Counted from the first letter of the stretch, positions 8,091 through 16,844 are shown. The stretch is 64,000 nt of DNA from Rhizobium gallicum bv. gallicum R602sp (GCF_000816845.1 NZ_CP006880.1:2170001-2234000), one strand, 5' to 3'. Made by a program: numbers and translations. The notes: generated by a model not told the origin, from the letters alone.

Positions 8091-9582
8091 GCTTCGCCCT
8101 TTCCCAGATAGCATCGGCGCGGGCCGAAACGTCAGGCGGCATCGACAAGACACGCCCCCAGTCACGCTCGGTCTCCGATCCGATCTTGTTGGTCGCGTCA
8201 CAGCCCATCTTGGTGCCCAAACCAGGCCTCGGGGAGGCAAAATCAAGATAGTCGATCGGCGTGTTTTCGATGACCGTCAGATCGCGGCCAGCGTCAAATC
8301 GTGTTGACAGAGCCCAGATGACGGCGGCCCAATTGCGGACGTTGATGTCGGGGTCTACCACGATGATGAGCTTCGTGTAGTTGAACTGCGGCAGCATCGA
8401 CCAGAGACCCATCATGATTCTCTTGGCCTGGCCCGGGTAACGCTTGTCGATCGAAACAACGATCGCTCGATACGAACAGGCCTCCGACGGCAGCCACAAA
8501 TCGCATATTTCCGGAAACTGCCGCTTGACGATCGGGACGAAAAGGTCGGCCATCACCTCTCCCAATCGCGACGGCTCATCGGGCGGGCGGCCGGTGAACG
8601 TGGAGAGATAGAAGGGTTTTCTTCGGCTTGTCATGGCCGAGACGGTCATCACCGGGAAAGGCTCGACGCTGTTGTAATAACCTGTGTGATCGCCGTAGGG
8701 CCCCTCGGGCGCTCGCGCCGTGGCCGACACCGTGCCCTCGAGAATAATCTCCGCATTGGTTGGAATTGGCATCGGGACTGTCAAGGCAGGGGTCACCTCT
8801 GTCCTCGCAGATCGCAGGAGGCCTGCAAAATTGATCTCGCTCACGCCTTCCGGAAGGGGCATGACCGCCGAAAGAATACTGACGGGGTCCGCACCGATTG
8901 CGATCGTGACCGGCATGTCCAAGCCTTTGCGCTGCCAGGCTCGATGATGTTTCGCTCCGCCGCGATGATCCAGCCAGCGCATAATGAGTGAGCGTTGATC
9001 ACGCACCTGCATCCGGTATATTCCGACATTGATATCGGACGGATCGTCCGGGCAGCACGTGATCACCATCGGCCAGGTGACGAGCGGTGCCGGCTCGCAC
9101 GGCCAGCACCATTGGATCGGAAGCAGCGAAAGATCCACCTCCTCTGCCGTGCGTATCATCACCTGCGCCGGCGACCTTGCCCGGCGCTTGGGCCGCATCG
9201 ACATCGCCCTTTGCACAAGCGGCAGCTTGTCCCAGGCCTCCCGAATACTCTTCGGCGGTGTCGGCCGATGCAATTCGCCCAGCATATCGCCGAGGTTAGC
9301 CAGACCTCCGGCCTGGAGCCCGAAGCCGAGCTCAATCCTTTCCCTGGTGCCGAAGAGATTGACGAGAACAGGAATGTCCTTCGTCCGGCCGGACGCATCG
9401 ATCGGCGTCTCGAACAGCAAGGCCGGACCGTTTTCTTCGATGGACCTCCGGTGGATATCGGCCATCTCGTGGACGAGGGAAACCGGCTCGCTGATACGCC
9501 GGAGCAGGTTGCGCCGTTCAAGGGCGAGCGCAAAGCTTTGGAGGTCTGGAAATGTGGCAACGGCAGAGGCGCGTGTATTCAT
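8080..9582 (-). CDS. ubiD: UbiD family decarboxylase
   Basis: About 500 residues; typical UbiD length. Motifs: the Mn/prFMN site region DINVGIYRMQVRD and LDHRGGAKHHRAW near 200-230, EGPYGDHTGYYN around 300-312 with the catalytic Glu, and the C-terminal NYTKLIIVVDPDINVRNWAAVIWA. UbiD uses prenylated FMN from UbiX to decarboxylate 3-polyprenyl-4-hydroxybenzoate in ubiquinone synthesis. I chose ATG 9582; further in-frame upstream codons run into the regulatory site at 9617. It is divergent from ubiT. Specificity for the quinone precursor rather than another aromatic acid is inferred from the ubiTUV neighbours. Confidence 0.9.
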   Translation of the reverse strand: MNTRASAVATFPDLQSFALALERRNLLRRISEPVSLVHEMADIHRRSIEENGPALLFETPIDASGRTKDIPVLVNLFGTRERIELGFGLQAGGLANLGDMLGELHRPTPPKSIREAWDKLPLVQRAMSMRPKRRARSPAQVMIRTAEEVDLSLLPIQWCWPCEPAPLVTWPMVITCCPDDPSDINVGIYRMQVRDQRSLIMRWLDHRGGAKHHRAWQRKGLDMPVTIAIGADPVSILSAVMPLPEGVSEINFAGLLRSARTEVTPALTVPMPIPTNAEIILEGTVSATARAPEGPYGDHTGYYNSVEPFPVMTVSAMTSRRKPFYLSTFTGRPPDEPSRLGEVMADLFVPIVKRQFPEICDLWLPSEACSYRAIVVSIDKRYPGQAKRIMMGLWSMLPQFNYTKLIIVVDPDINVRNWAAVIWALSTRFDAGRDLTVIENTPIDYLDFASPRPGLGTKMGCDATNKIGSETERDWGRVLSMPPDVSARADAIWERAKRDL

Positions 9583-9616
9583 CCCCATGCCATCGGCAAA
9601 AAAATCCGGCCTGTCT

Positions 9617-9630
9617 TTGAGATGGCGCAA
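9617..9630. promoter_or_regulatory. TTG-N8-CAA site in the ubiD-ubiT divergent region
   Basis: TTGAGATGGCGCAA lies between the divergent starts, 34 bases from ubiD and 55 from ubiT. One site could serve both directions, putting the whole quinone module under anaerobic or NO control. The match beyond TTG/CAA is weak. Confidence 0.45.
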
Positions 9631-9685
9631 ATACCGACCGATCAGCCGGGGCTAAACCGGTTCCCGCTACCAATGAGGCGCGCCC

Positions 9686-10192
9686 ATGTTTTTCCGACCA
9701 CGGCTGATGGCTTCCCTGCACGCGGTTCCTTTACCGCTTGTTCAGGGCGTCTCGGCTTTCCTGTTAAGACAGATCCTCGAACGGCATTCAGGACTCTTAG
9801 ATCGGCTGGGAGCCTTCAAGGAAACGCGATTTGCGTTTGTTCCGACGGATTTGCCCTTTTGCTTTCTGGTCGATCCGGCCCGCACGACGATAAAAGCGTT
9901 CCGAAAGCGCCACACTATTGCGGCAGATGCGACTGTCGAAGGCCCGCTAGCGCTCCTGCTGGCGCTGGCGGAGGGGCGCGTTGATGGCGATGCGGTGTTC
10001 TTTTCGCGCCGCCTGACGGTAACGGGCGATATGGAAAGCGTCCTTGCCCTTCGAAACGCACTCGATGACTGCGATATCGACGTCACCGAAATGATCGCCA
10101 AGGCCGCCGGACCTCTTCGCCCGATGCTGAAGTCATTGATGGTTTCGCTCCGCAAGCAGGCCCTGACGTCGGAGGGGCTCTCATGGAACTGA
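9686..10192 (+). CDS. ubiT: UbiT (YhbT), SCP2-like lipid-binding protein
   Basis: A 168-residue protein with the SCP2 fold: FRKRHTIAADATVEGPLALLLALAEGRVDGDAVFFSRRLTVTGDME appears in order around 73-120, the FFxRrLxixGD core being diagnostic of YhbT/UbiT. In E. coli UbiT is required for oxygen-independent ubiquinone synthesis and probably carries the lipid intermediate. It overlaps ubiU by 10 bases. Confidence 0.88.
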   Translation: MFFRPRLMASLHAVPLPLVQGVSAFLLRQILERHSGLLDRLGAFKETRFAFVPTDLPFCFLVDPARTTIKAFRKRHTIAADATVEGPLALLLALAEGRVDGDAVFFSRRLTVTGDMESVLALRNALDDCDIDVTEMIAKAAGPLRPMLKSLMVSLRKQALTSEGLSWN

Positions 10193-10963
10193 TCTGTCCC
10201 GCAGGTACGCCGGCAGCATTCAGGGAAGCCGTCGACGCGGGTGCCGATGCCATCTATTGCGGTTTTCGCGACGAAACCAATGCCCGCAATTTCCCCGGTT
10301 TGAACTTCACGCGGGAAGAGCTTGTCGCATCAATCGCATATGCTCGGACCAAAGGTGTCCGCACCTTCGTGGCGCTCAATGTTCAACGCCGCGCGCGTCG
10401 TCCTGCCGCGCACGCTGACCATTCCCGATATCGCCCGGCTTGCGCGCAAGATCAAATGCGAACTCGAGGTCTTCGTCTTTGGCGGCCTCTGCGTCATGGC
10501 GGAAGGTCGTTGTTCGCTGTCATCCTATGCCACGGGAAAGTCGCCGAACATGCAAGGCGTCTGCTCACCAGCCAGCCATGTGCGCTACCGTCAGGAGACG
10601 GGCGGACTCCTCTCCGAGCTTGGCAATTTCGCCATCAACCGCTTCGGGCCCAACGAGCCTGCGGGATATCCGACCTTATGCAAAGGCCGTTTCAACATTG
10701 CCGACAGCCAGGGCTACGCGTTCGAGGACCCCACGTCACTCGAGGTCATGGATGAAATCGATGCGCTGAAGGCCGCGGGCGTTTGCGCTCTCAAGATCGA
10801 AGGGCGGCAGCGCGGCAAAGCCTATGTCGGCGAAGTCGTAGCGACGCTTCGCGCTGCGGTCGATGCAGCCCCGGCCGAACGATCCCGTCTGCTTGCCCGT
10901 CTGCGGACTTTAAGCGAGGGCCAGAAAACCACGCATGGCGCCTTTGAGAAACGGTGGAGATAA
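10183..10963 (+). pseudogene. ubiU: UbiU (YhbU, peptidase U32-like) with internal deletion
   Basis: The gene starts normally (MELICPAGTPAAFREAVDAG, then ETNARNFPGLNFTREEL) but after FVALN at ~10380 the next UbiU-like sequence, FNAARVVLPRTLTIPDIARL, is in another frame. Compared with the E. coli protein as I recall it, about 65 residues between these blocks are absent, so a deletion of about 200 bases has removed the middle and shifted the frame. The four Fe-S Cys regions remain downstream (GGLCVMAEGRC, GVCSPASH, PTLCKGRF). UbiU pairs with UbiV to hydroxylate quinone precursors without O2. As written, no complete UbiU can be made. Confidence 0.8.
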
Positions 10964-10967
10964 AAAC

Positions 10968-11903
10968 GTGACCGATCGCTCCACGACGCTTGCTCTCGGT
11001 CCCGTCTATTATCTCTGGGACGCCGACCGTTGGCGCGATTTCTATTTCCGGATCGCTGACGAGGCGCCGCTCGAAACGGTGGTCATCGGGGAAACGGTTT
11101 GCTCGAAACGGCTGCACATCACCGAACCGGTTTTTGCGGATGTCGTTGATCGGCTGGAAGCGGCGGGCAAGTCCATCAGGCTTTCAACACTTGCCCTCAT
11201 CACGCTCGATCGCGAAAGCCAATATCAGCGCGATCTCATCCATGACGGCGGCCACGTCATCGAAGCCAACGACCTGTCGGCACTCAATTTGCTCAAGGGC
11301 CGCAACCATGCCGTCGGGCCTCTAGTGAATATCTACAACGGCGCGGCGGCGCGATTCCTTGCAAAAAACGGAGCATCGACAATATGCCTGCCGCCGGAAT
11401 TGCCGGCCACGTCCGTCAAGGCGGTCGCCGCAGATTGTCCGGATCTCGCCTTCGAGCTTTTCGCGTTCGGCCGTCTTCCGCTTGCCGTGTCGGCGCGCTG
11501 CGCGCATGCACGGGCGAAAGGCCGGATCAAGGACAATTGTCAGTTCGTCTGTGGCGAGGAGCCTGATGGCTTGACCGTAAAGACGATGTCGAACCAGCCG
11601 TTTCTTGCGCTGAATGGCGTTCAAACCCTTTCCTATACCTGCCAGGCGCTCTTGCAAACGGATGAAGATCTCAAGGCGCTCGGTGTGTCGGCTCTGCGAC
11701 TGTCGCCGCAGGTCTGCGATATGGTCGAAGTCTCCGAAATCTTCCTCGATCTGACGAAAGACAAGATCGATCCGGACGAGGCGGCGCTTCGCCTGCGAAC
11801 GGCCTATCCGGCCGTATCCTTGTCGAATGGCTTTCACCATGGTCACGCCGGCGCCGAATGGGTCGCCCACAACCGCAATGCTACGATGGGAGTGCCCAAA
11901 TGA
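10968..11903 (+). CDS. ubiV: UbiV (YhbV), peptidase U32-like Fe-S protein
   Basis: A 311-residue protein from GTG 10968, which has GGTGGAGA upstream; it starts 5 bases after the ubiU stop. UbiV landmarks: LGPVYYLW, GETVCSKR (C45), LSTLALIT, then ARCAHARAKGRIKDNCQFVC with C178, C191 and C195. These four Cys correspond to the [4Fe-4S] ligands of E. coli UbiV. Unlike its partner gene it is intact. Its stop overlaps the next ATG (ATGA). Confidence 0.88.
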   Translation: MTDRSTTLALGPVYYLWDADRWRDFYFRIADEAPLETVVIGETVCSKRLHITEPVFADVVDRLEAAGKSIRLSTLALITLDRESQYQRDLIHDGGHVIEANDLSALNLLKGRNHAVGPLVNIYNGAAARFLAKNGASTICLPPELPATSVKAVAADCPDLAFELFAFGRLPLAVSARCAHARAKGRIKDNCQFVCGEEPDGLTVKTMSNQPFLALNGVQTLSYTCQALLQTDEDLKALGVSALRLSPQVCDMVEVSEIFLDLTKDKIDPDEAALRLRTAYPAVSLSNGFHHGHAGAEWVAHNRNATMGVPK

Positions 11904-12382
11904 GCGATTCCAATTCCATTCTTGCCGCAGCCAATGTCCAGGCTGTCATCCACCAGATTCGCGCGATTATTCGAACGAGCGCTCTGGATTGCCGATGCCG
12001 TGATGTGGTCGATGACGTGCTTGAGGGTCTTGAGCGCCGGGAAAAGGCGGTCGCCACCGAGGAACTGCTGAAAGCTGCCGTCAGGCAAAGGGACAAGATC
12101 ATAAAGCTTACCGAATTGCTGCGCGATTTCGGCGAGGTGTCGACGGGTTCCGACGGTGGGGTCATCGATGAGGCCGCGCTGCTGTTTGATGATCTGGCCA
12201 TGCAGGCGCAGGTGGGATCGCAATTCCTGCATGCGATAGCCCACGCCAGTGATCTTGCGGTCGCAAACGCGAGCGTCCCGAACGACCGGGAACCATGCGC
12301 CGAAGAGAACCTGAGGTGGTGTGTTTCATCGATGCGTTCGAGGACTGCCGCGCTCCTTCGGCATGGTGTTTTGCCGACATGA
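11900..12382 (+). CDS. Hypothetical protein coupled to ubiV
   Basis: A 160-residue, mostly helical-looking soluble protein beginning MSDSNSILAAANVQAVIHQI and overlapping the ubiV stop by ATGA. Its middle (VDDVLEGLERREKAVATEELLKAAVRQRDKIIKL) looks like amphipathic helices. I do not recognise a family. The last ~40 residues (after DREPCAEEN) look less natural than the rest, so a late frameshift is possible. Co-transcription with ubiV suggests an anaerobic role. Confidence 0.55.
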   Translation: MSDSNSILAAANVQAVIHQIRAIIRTSALDCRCRDVVDDVLEGLERREKAVATEELLKAAVRQRDKIIKLTELLRDFGEVSTGSDGGVIDEAALLFDDLAMQAQVGSQFLHAIAHASDLAVANASVPNDREPCAEENLRWCVSSMRSRTAALLRHGVLPT

Positions 12383-12437
12383 TCGGTCTCTGATGCCGCA
12401 CCTTTGTCGCCGCCTCAACACCTGTGTTTTCGAGATA

Positions 12438-12451
12438 TTGACGCAGATCAA
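12438..12451. promoter_or_regulatory. FNR-like box upstream of DksA/TraR-like gene
   Basis: TTGACGCAGATCAA matches TTGAT-N4-ATCAA at nine of ten positions. It ends 59 bases before the ATG at 12511, a sensible distance for an activator site. Confidence 0.65.
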
Positions 12452-12510
12452 GACGACTCGTCCGAAATCGCCCTAGCTATGATCGGAGAGGAAGAGTCTG
12501 GAGAACCAGG

Positions 12511-12828
12511 ATGCAAAAAGAGAAATTTGGAAAGATTTTGCGGGGCCGATTGGAAGATCTGAACCGGCGCCTGCATCTCGTCGATAGCGATCTGGGGCGG
12601 CGAAAGGATGCCGACGACGAGGACCGTGCCGTCGAGCTCGAAAACAACGAAGTGCTGGAGGGCTTTGGACGTGCGGGGCAGGAAGAGGTGCGCGCGATCA
12701 ACGCCGCCCTGCAGCGCCTGGAAAACGGAACCTTCGGCATTTGCGTAAAGTGTGGGTCGCCGATTTCGGAAGCGCGTCTTGAAGCGGTCCCGTTCGCTGT
12801 CACATGCCAATCGTGCCTTCGCGAATAA
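12511..12828 (+). CDS. DksA/TraR C4 zinc-finger protein
   Basis: A 105-residue protein with a helical, charged N-terminal half (coiled-coil, residues ~5-70) and a C4 zinc finger formed by C78, C81, C99 and C102 (GICVKCGSPISEARLEA...TCQSCLR). This is the short DksA/TraR type that can bind the RNA polymerase secondary channel. Small DksA-like proteins are frequent in rhizobial low-oxygen regulons. It has an FNR-like box 59 bases upstream. Confidence 0.88.
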   Translation: MQKEKFGKILRGRLEDLNRRLHLVDSDLGRRKDADDEDRAVELENNEVLEGFGRAGQEEVRAINAALQRLENGTFGICVKCGSPISEARLEAVPFAVTCQSCLRE

Positions 12829-12912
12829 GCTGCACGACGATATTCAAAGAAGGCACGGGCGGCCGACGGTCGTGAATGGATGTTGCGCACTGCAAAGAGG
12901 GAACCAGCGGTC

Positions 12913-13290
12913 ATGAAGTATGGCATCGTAGCAGCCGGATTGGACGCGCACGAGAAGTCGGGATGCATCATTTTGCAGGTCGGTTCACAATGCCGAACCG
13001 TCTTGGTGACGCGCCGTGCCATATTGAACGTCGCCTCCCCGCCGCGCGCCAGCGAGGCGCGTTTCCTCGAGCACGTCAGGACCTTCTGCGAGATTGCCTC
13101 CAATCGCATGGAGACCCCGATCGTCAATCAGGACGTCATCGTTATCACCGCAGACGATGTGCGAGGCTGGCGCCGGCATTGGCCATCATCTCCGGCACTC
13201 GTTTCCTCCCGCTCGCAAGGGCCTCGCATTGGCAACCGGCCACATAACCTGCGGCTTGTCTCAGCTAGGAATACCGCGGAGGGACGCTGA
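12913..13290 (+). CDS. Small DUF1488-like protein, copy 1
   Basis: A 125-residue soluble protein starting MKYGIVAAGLDAHEKSGC. The central block VASPPRASEARFLEHVRTFCEIASNR, then IVITADDVRGW, is shared with the gene at 13316-13603 on the other strand. The pattern (short beta-rich opening, a helix ending in an aromatic, and a final I.I...DV) resembles DUF1488, but the assignment is tentative. The C-terminal ~25 residues are not shared with the partner. Confidence 0.6.
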   Translation: MKYGIVAAGLDAHEKSGCIILQVGSQCRTVLVTRRAILNVASPPRASEARFLEHVRTFCEIASNRMETPIVNQDVIVITADDVRGWRRHWPSSPALVSSRSQGPRIGNRPHNLRLVSARNTAEGR

Positions 13291-13315
13291 GCGGTTGGAG
13301 GGCTAACAGCGAAAG

Positions 13316-13603
13316 TCAGTGCCGGTGGCAAGGACCTGATCTCCACTCGAAGACATCGCCAGCAGAAATATAGATACGGCCGTCAGACGCAACATTCTTG
13401 ACGCGATGCTTTGCGCGGGCGATGTCGCAGAAGAGCTCGATGTTTTCCTGCAGCCGCGTCTCATCCGCACGCGGCGGAGAGGCGACGTCGAGAAGCGCCT
13501 GCTTGTCGACGACGGCGATTTGATTTCTTCCGGCCTGCTCAAGGATGACCATCGCATTTTCGCCGGAAGAGCGCAGGAAGGCTGTAACGAATTTCAAAGA
13601 CAT
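13316..13603 (-). CDS. Small DUF1488-like protein, copy 2
   Basis: A 95-residue protein (MSLKFVTAFLRSSGENAMVI) with AGAGGT before its ATG. It shares VASPPRADETRLQENIELFCDIARAKH and the terminal IYISAGDVFEW with the convergent neighbour at 12913-13290. The pair is an inverted duplication with about half the shared-core residues identical by eye. Function is unknown. Confidence 0.65.
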   Translation of the reverse strand: MSLKFVTAFLRSSGENAMVILEQAGRNQIAVVDKQALLDVASPPRADETRLQENIELFCDIARAKHRVKNVASDGRIYISAGDVFEWRSGPCHRH

Positions 13604-13744
13604 CGTAATACCTCTTGCTCGATGAACAAGCGCTCGAGGGCGCTCTTACGACATTGGATATGCCGGCAGATCAATATCGTCGCAATACGGAACGGTGTCT
13701 TTGAGGAAGATCAAAATCATCAAGCGCCTCGGCGCTGTCGCAGG

Positions 13745-13963
13745 TTATTCCGATTCCATCATCAGCGCCGTGCTGAGGTATCCAAGTGCGATCGTGTCGC
13801 CAAACAAGAAAATGAAGAGGCCCTGGGCCACATAGCTCTCTACCAGGCCAAGCGAGGCCGCTGAATCCGCAAATCTTGTTGTCCAGACAATCGAACCCAC
13901 GACGCTCCCGATGAGGAAGCCGATGGCTATTCTGGTGATGATAAACCGAATGAGCTGGGGCAT
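13745..13963 (-). CDS. Small two-helix membrane protein
   Basis: A 72-residue protein, MPQLIRFIITRIAIGFLIG at the start, with two hydrophobic segments (~4-28 and ~44-66, LFIFLFGDTIALGYLSTALMM). Similar short proteins occur in rhizobial micro-oxic regions. It is divergent from the LysE gene with an FNR-like site between them. Function is unknown; topology is likely both ends on the same side. Confidence 0.65.
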   Translation of the reverse strand: MPQLIRFIITRIAIGFLIGSVVGSIVWTTRFADSAASLGLVESYVAQGLFIFLFGDTIALGYLSTALMMESE

Positions 13964-14034
13964 GGCGCAAAATCCGTAACGCCTGAGACCACAATAGCAA
14001 AACGGCTGGAAAGTTCCATAGGTCGGGCAAGGTC

Positions 14035-14048
14035 TTGACTTTCGTCAA
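14035..14048. promoter_or_regulatory. FNR-like box between divergent genes
   Basis: TTGACTTTCGTCAA is a symmetric site (TTGAC-N4-GTCAA), one step from consensus in each half. It is 71 bases from the small membrane protein start and 56 bases from the LysE start. Confidence 0.6.
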
Positions 14049-14104
14049 AGCGTTGCCTTCCCCCCATGCTATCAAAAAGGCTCGATCAGATTAACGGCGA
14101 AAGC

Positions 14105-14668
14105 ATGACCCAACTTTCGATGGCTGCCGGCGCCTTTGCGCTTCTTGCAATGCCCGGCCCGACCAATACCCTGCTTGCGCTTGCCGCCCACCGGCGGGGA
14201 GTGCGGGATCTTGCAATTCTCGCAGCCATAGTGGTCGCCGCTTATCTGATGGTGGCGGCTTCGCTTGCAGTCTTTGCCGGAGCCTACCTGCATTCCCATC
14301 CGCAGATCGCCGATGACCTCAAACTGGTCTCTGCGGCCTGGGTTTTATATCTTGCCTTTCGGTTGTGGTTCGCCCCCGGTTCGGTTTCGGCCGCCGACAT
14401 CTCGGCGCATCAAGTCCTGATAACGACGCTGCTCAATCCGAAAGCGATTATCCTCGGGTTGGCCATGGTCCCCCCTGCGGGCGTCTCGACTCAAATCCCC
14501 TATCTTGTGACCATCACCTTCGTTGTCGCGGCAGCCTCGATGCTTTGGCTTGCACTCGGCAAGCTTGTGATTGAAGCACAAGAAGCGTTGCCGGTGCTCG
14601 TGCGCCGGTGCACTTGCGCGGTACTCCTGCTGTTTTCAGCCGGCTTAACGGCCAGCCTTTTTACCTGA
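14105..14668 (+). CDS. LysE/RhtB family exporter
   Basis: A 187-residue membrane protein with about six helices. The N-terminal signature FALLAMPGPTNTLLALAAHRRG is the LysE PGP(T/N) motif, and ITTLLNPKAIILGLAMVPP is the second family motif. These exporters move amino acids or similar small molecules; the substrate here cannot be told. ATG 14105 is chosen; an in-frame ATG at 14066 would overlap the promoter region. Confidence 0.85.
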   Translation: MTQLSMAAGAFALLAMPGPTNTLLALAAHRRGVRDLAILAAIVVAAYLMVAASLAVFAGAYLHSHPQIADDLKLVSAAWVLYLAFRLWFAPGSVSAADISAHQVLITTLLNPKAIILGLAMVPPAGVSTQIPYLVTITFVVAAASMLWLALGKLVIEAQEALPVLVRRCTCAVLLLFSAGLTASLFT

Positions 14669-14711
14669 ATATCTGCTGACGATGCCTTGCCGCTGCCGAA
14701 AGGATCCGAGC

Positions 14712-14816
14712 GTGGCGGCGCTGGGCCTCGGTCGTCCCACACGCCTCAACGACAAGCAGAAGCAGGAAGTCCGTGACGGTCTTGCCGCCGGCATGAGCGT
14801 GTCGGCGACGACAGCT
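14712..14816 (+). pseudogene. Resolvase/invertase C-terminal HTH remnant
   Basis: A short frame reads LGRPTRLNDKQKQEVRDGLAAGMSVSATTA, the hinge and helix-turn-helix (GRPxxL...VREGLAAGxSVSxxA) of serine resolvases. The catalytic domain and the HTH end are both missing. On the other strand just downstream, residues beginning MNASDHRLARFTENEETVRML (from 15034) look like the start of a small truncated gene with no known family. The 14669-15030 interval is therefore a transposon scar rather than functional sequence. Confidence 0.55.
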
Positions 14817-15030
14817 ATCGCGGCTGATGTCCTTCGATGCGCCAACAGTTCCCCTCCCAGCCAGGTTGGGCGGTCCTTGAGGCGCGCCACCTCTGCCTCG
14901 AGTTCATGCCTGGGGTCGGTTATGGTGCGATATTCGTCACCGGGCTTGTTGAAGCGTGAGTCCGTCGCCACCAGCATGCGCACAGTTTCTTCATTCTCGG
15001 TGAATCTCGCCAGTCGATGATCGGATGCGT

Positions 15031-16764
15031 TCAACTATCCTGTTGCCTCCCTGTCTTCTGTGCCCCTTGCAGTATTCCTGCGCGCGCCGCAGTCACTGCG
15101 TCAGCCAATGTTCTCTTGAAACGCACCCGCGGCGGTCGCATGCCGTGTACCAGAAGGACGCGCCGGACCGACGATGATGCGCCGCCAATGTGAACGGCAG
15201 CGCCTTGATGGTAAGCGTTACGCACAAACCCTTCAATAGTGGCGGCGCCGGTCGAGTCGAGAATCGGCACACCCGAGAAATCAATGACATAGGCTTTGGG
15301 ATGCTCACCGATACGTTCGAGCGCTGCCCCGACCCCCGCCGCCGCACCGAAGAAGAATGCCCCAGATATCCTGCAAACCACAATGTCCGGATCGGTTGCC
15401 AGATCCGCCTCGTAAGGCTTGCGTCCGTTGCCATTCATCGTGTCGGGCTTATCCAGTTCCGCGACCGGCCATGTACGTTCGACTTCGACGGCCTCCGCCA
15501 TACGGTGCAGAAAAAGCAGCGTGCCCAGAGCGAACCCGACCAGAATCCCCTCTGTCAGGTCGCGAAACACAACCAGCAGGAAGGTGGCCAGCAGCACCAC
15601 GGCGTCGCCGCGCGAGGCGCGCAGGAGGGTCGAGAATTCATGCTTTTCTGCCATGTTCCAGGCGACCACCGCCAGTACCCCTGCCAGAGCCGCCAGAGGG
15701 ACGTATGCGGCAAGTGGCGCGGCGATCAGCATGAACAGCAGCAGAAAGACCGAATGAAGCATGCCCGAGACCGGACCGCGAGCGCCGGAGCGGACATTGG
15801 TTGCCGTGCGGGCGATGTTGCCGGTCACGCAGAAACCGCCAAAGAGCGGAGCGGCGATGTTGGCCACGCCTTGGGCCACCAACTCGCAGTTGGAACGATG
15901 CCGCCGGCCGCTCATTGAGTCCGCCACGACCGCCGAGAGCAGGCTCTCGATGCAGCCGAGCAGCGCAAAGGAAAACGCGGAGGGGAGGACTTCGACCACT
16001 TTCGCCCAGGAGAGCGGCGGTAGCTGCGGCATTGGAAGCGACTGTGGAATGCCGCCAAAGCGGGTGCCGACAGTTTCGACGGGCAAGCCGAGCACGGCGG
16101 ACGCGCTGGCTGCGGCCGCCACCGCGATGATGAAAGCGGGCCAGTGCGCGCGGAACCGGCGTACGACGACGATGATGCCGATCGTCAGGGCCGCGACGAC
16201 AATTGCTGAGATGTTGAACGTCGCCAAAGCGCTGCCGATCGCCAGAAGCTTCGGCAGCAGCGGCCCGGGCTCCTGGTCGAGCGTAAGGCCGAGCAATTCC
16301 TTGAGCTGACTTGCAAAAATGATGATCGCGATGCCGGAAGTGAACCCGACCGTCACCGGATAGGGAATGTACTTGATAAACGTCCCGAGCCGCAGCAATC
16401 CGATCGCCATCAGCATCACTCCCGAGATCATCGTCGCCAGGAGAAGGCCGTCGAGCCCGTGCTGCGCCACAGTCGCGGACACGAGCACGATGAACGCGCC
16501 GGCCGGTCCGGCAATCTGAAAGCGGCTGCCACCAAGCACGGATACGATGAAGCCACCGATGATTGACGTGTAGAGCCCGCGATCGGGCGTGACGCCGGAG
16601 GCGATCGCGATCGCCATCGACAGCGGCAGTGCGACGATGGCGACAGTCAGACCGGAAATGGCATCAGCTTTTAGATCCGCGAGGCCGTAGCGCTCGTGGA
16701 GAACAGTGACAAGTTTGGGCGTAAACATGTCAACAAAGCTGGGTTCAACTGTTCGAGCGGCCAT
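15031..16764 (-). CDS. SulP family anion transporter with STAS domain
   Basis: A 577-residue protein. About eleven to twelve membrane segments (residues ~30-420) open with LKADAISGLTVAIVALPLSMAIAIASG and the SulP signature GLYTSIIGGFIVSVLGGSRFQIAGPAGAF. A cytoplasmic STAS domain follows (~470-565; VIDFSGVPILDSTGAATIEGF). SulP proteins carry sulfate, bicarbonate or other anions; a nitrate or sulfate role here is not provable. GAAAGG six bases upstream supports ATG 16764. Confidence 0.9.
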   Translation of the reverse strand: MAARTVEPSFVDMFTPKLVTVLHERYGLADLKADAISGLTVAIVALPLSMAIAIASGVTPDRGLYTSIIGGFIVSVLGGSRFQIAGPAGAFIVLVSATVAQHGLDGLLLATMISGVMLMAIGLLRLGTFIKYIPYPVTVGFTSGIAIIIFASQLKELLGLTLDQEPGPLLPKLLAIGSALATFNISAIVVAALTIGIIVVVRRFRAHWPAFIIAVAAAASASAVLGLPVETVGTRFGGIPQSLPMPQLPPLSWAKVVEVLPSAFSFALLGCIESLLSAVVADSMSGRRHRSNCELVAQGVANIAAPLFGGFCVTGNIARTATNVRSGARGPVSGMLHSVFLLLFMLIAAPLAAYVPLAALAGVLAVVAWNMAEKHEFSTLLRASRGDAVVLLATFLLVVFRDLTEGILVGFALGTLLFLHRMAEAVEVERTWPVAELDKPDTMNGNGRKPYEADLATDPDIVVCRISGAFFFGAAAGVGAALERIGEHPKAYVIDFSGVPILDSTGAATIEGFVRNAYHQGAAVHIGGASSSVRRVLLVHGMRPPRVRFKRTLADAVTAARAGILQGAQKTGRQQDS

Positions 16765-16844
16765 GACCAACCTTTCGCTTGCCACAACAGAGGCGGATCG
16801 TCGGCCACCAGGCGGTCGGCGCCGCTACACGGAAAACCTTAGAT

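Noticed and set aside
7452..8111. Plus-strand frame antisense to ubiX.
   Set aside because: No domain; matches the mirror of the real gene.
8995..9984. A 329-codon plus-strand frame across ubiD and ubiT.
   Set aside because: Shadow of ubiD; no domain and a basic, low-quality composition.
13615..13629. TTG and CAA half-sites upstream of the minus-strand DUF1488-like gene.
   Set aside because: The spacer is nine bases, not eight, so it does not fit the FNR/NnrR site.
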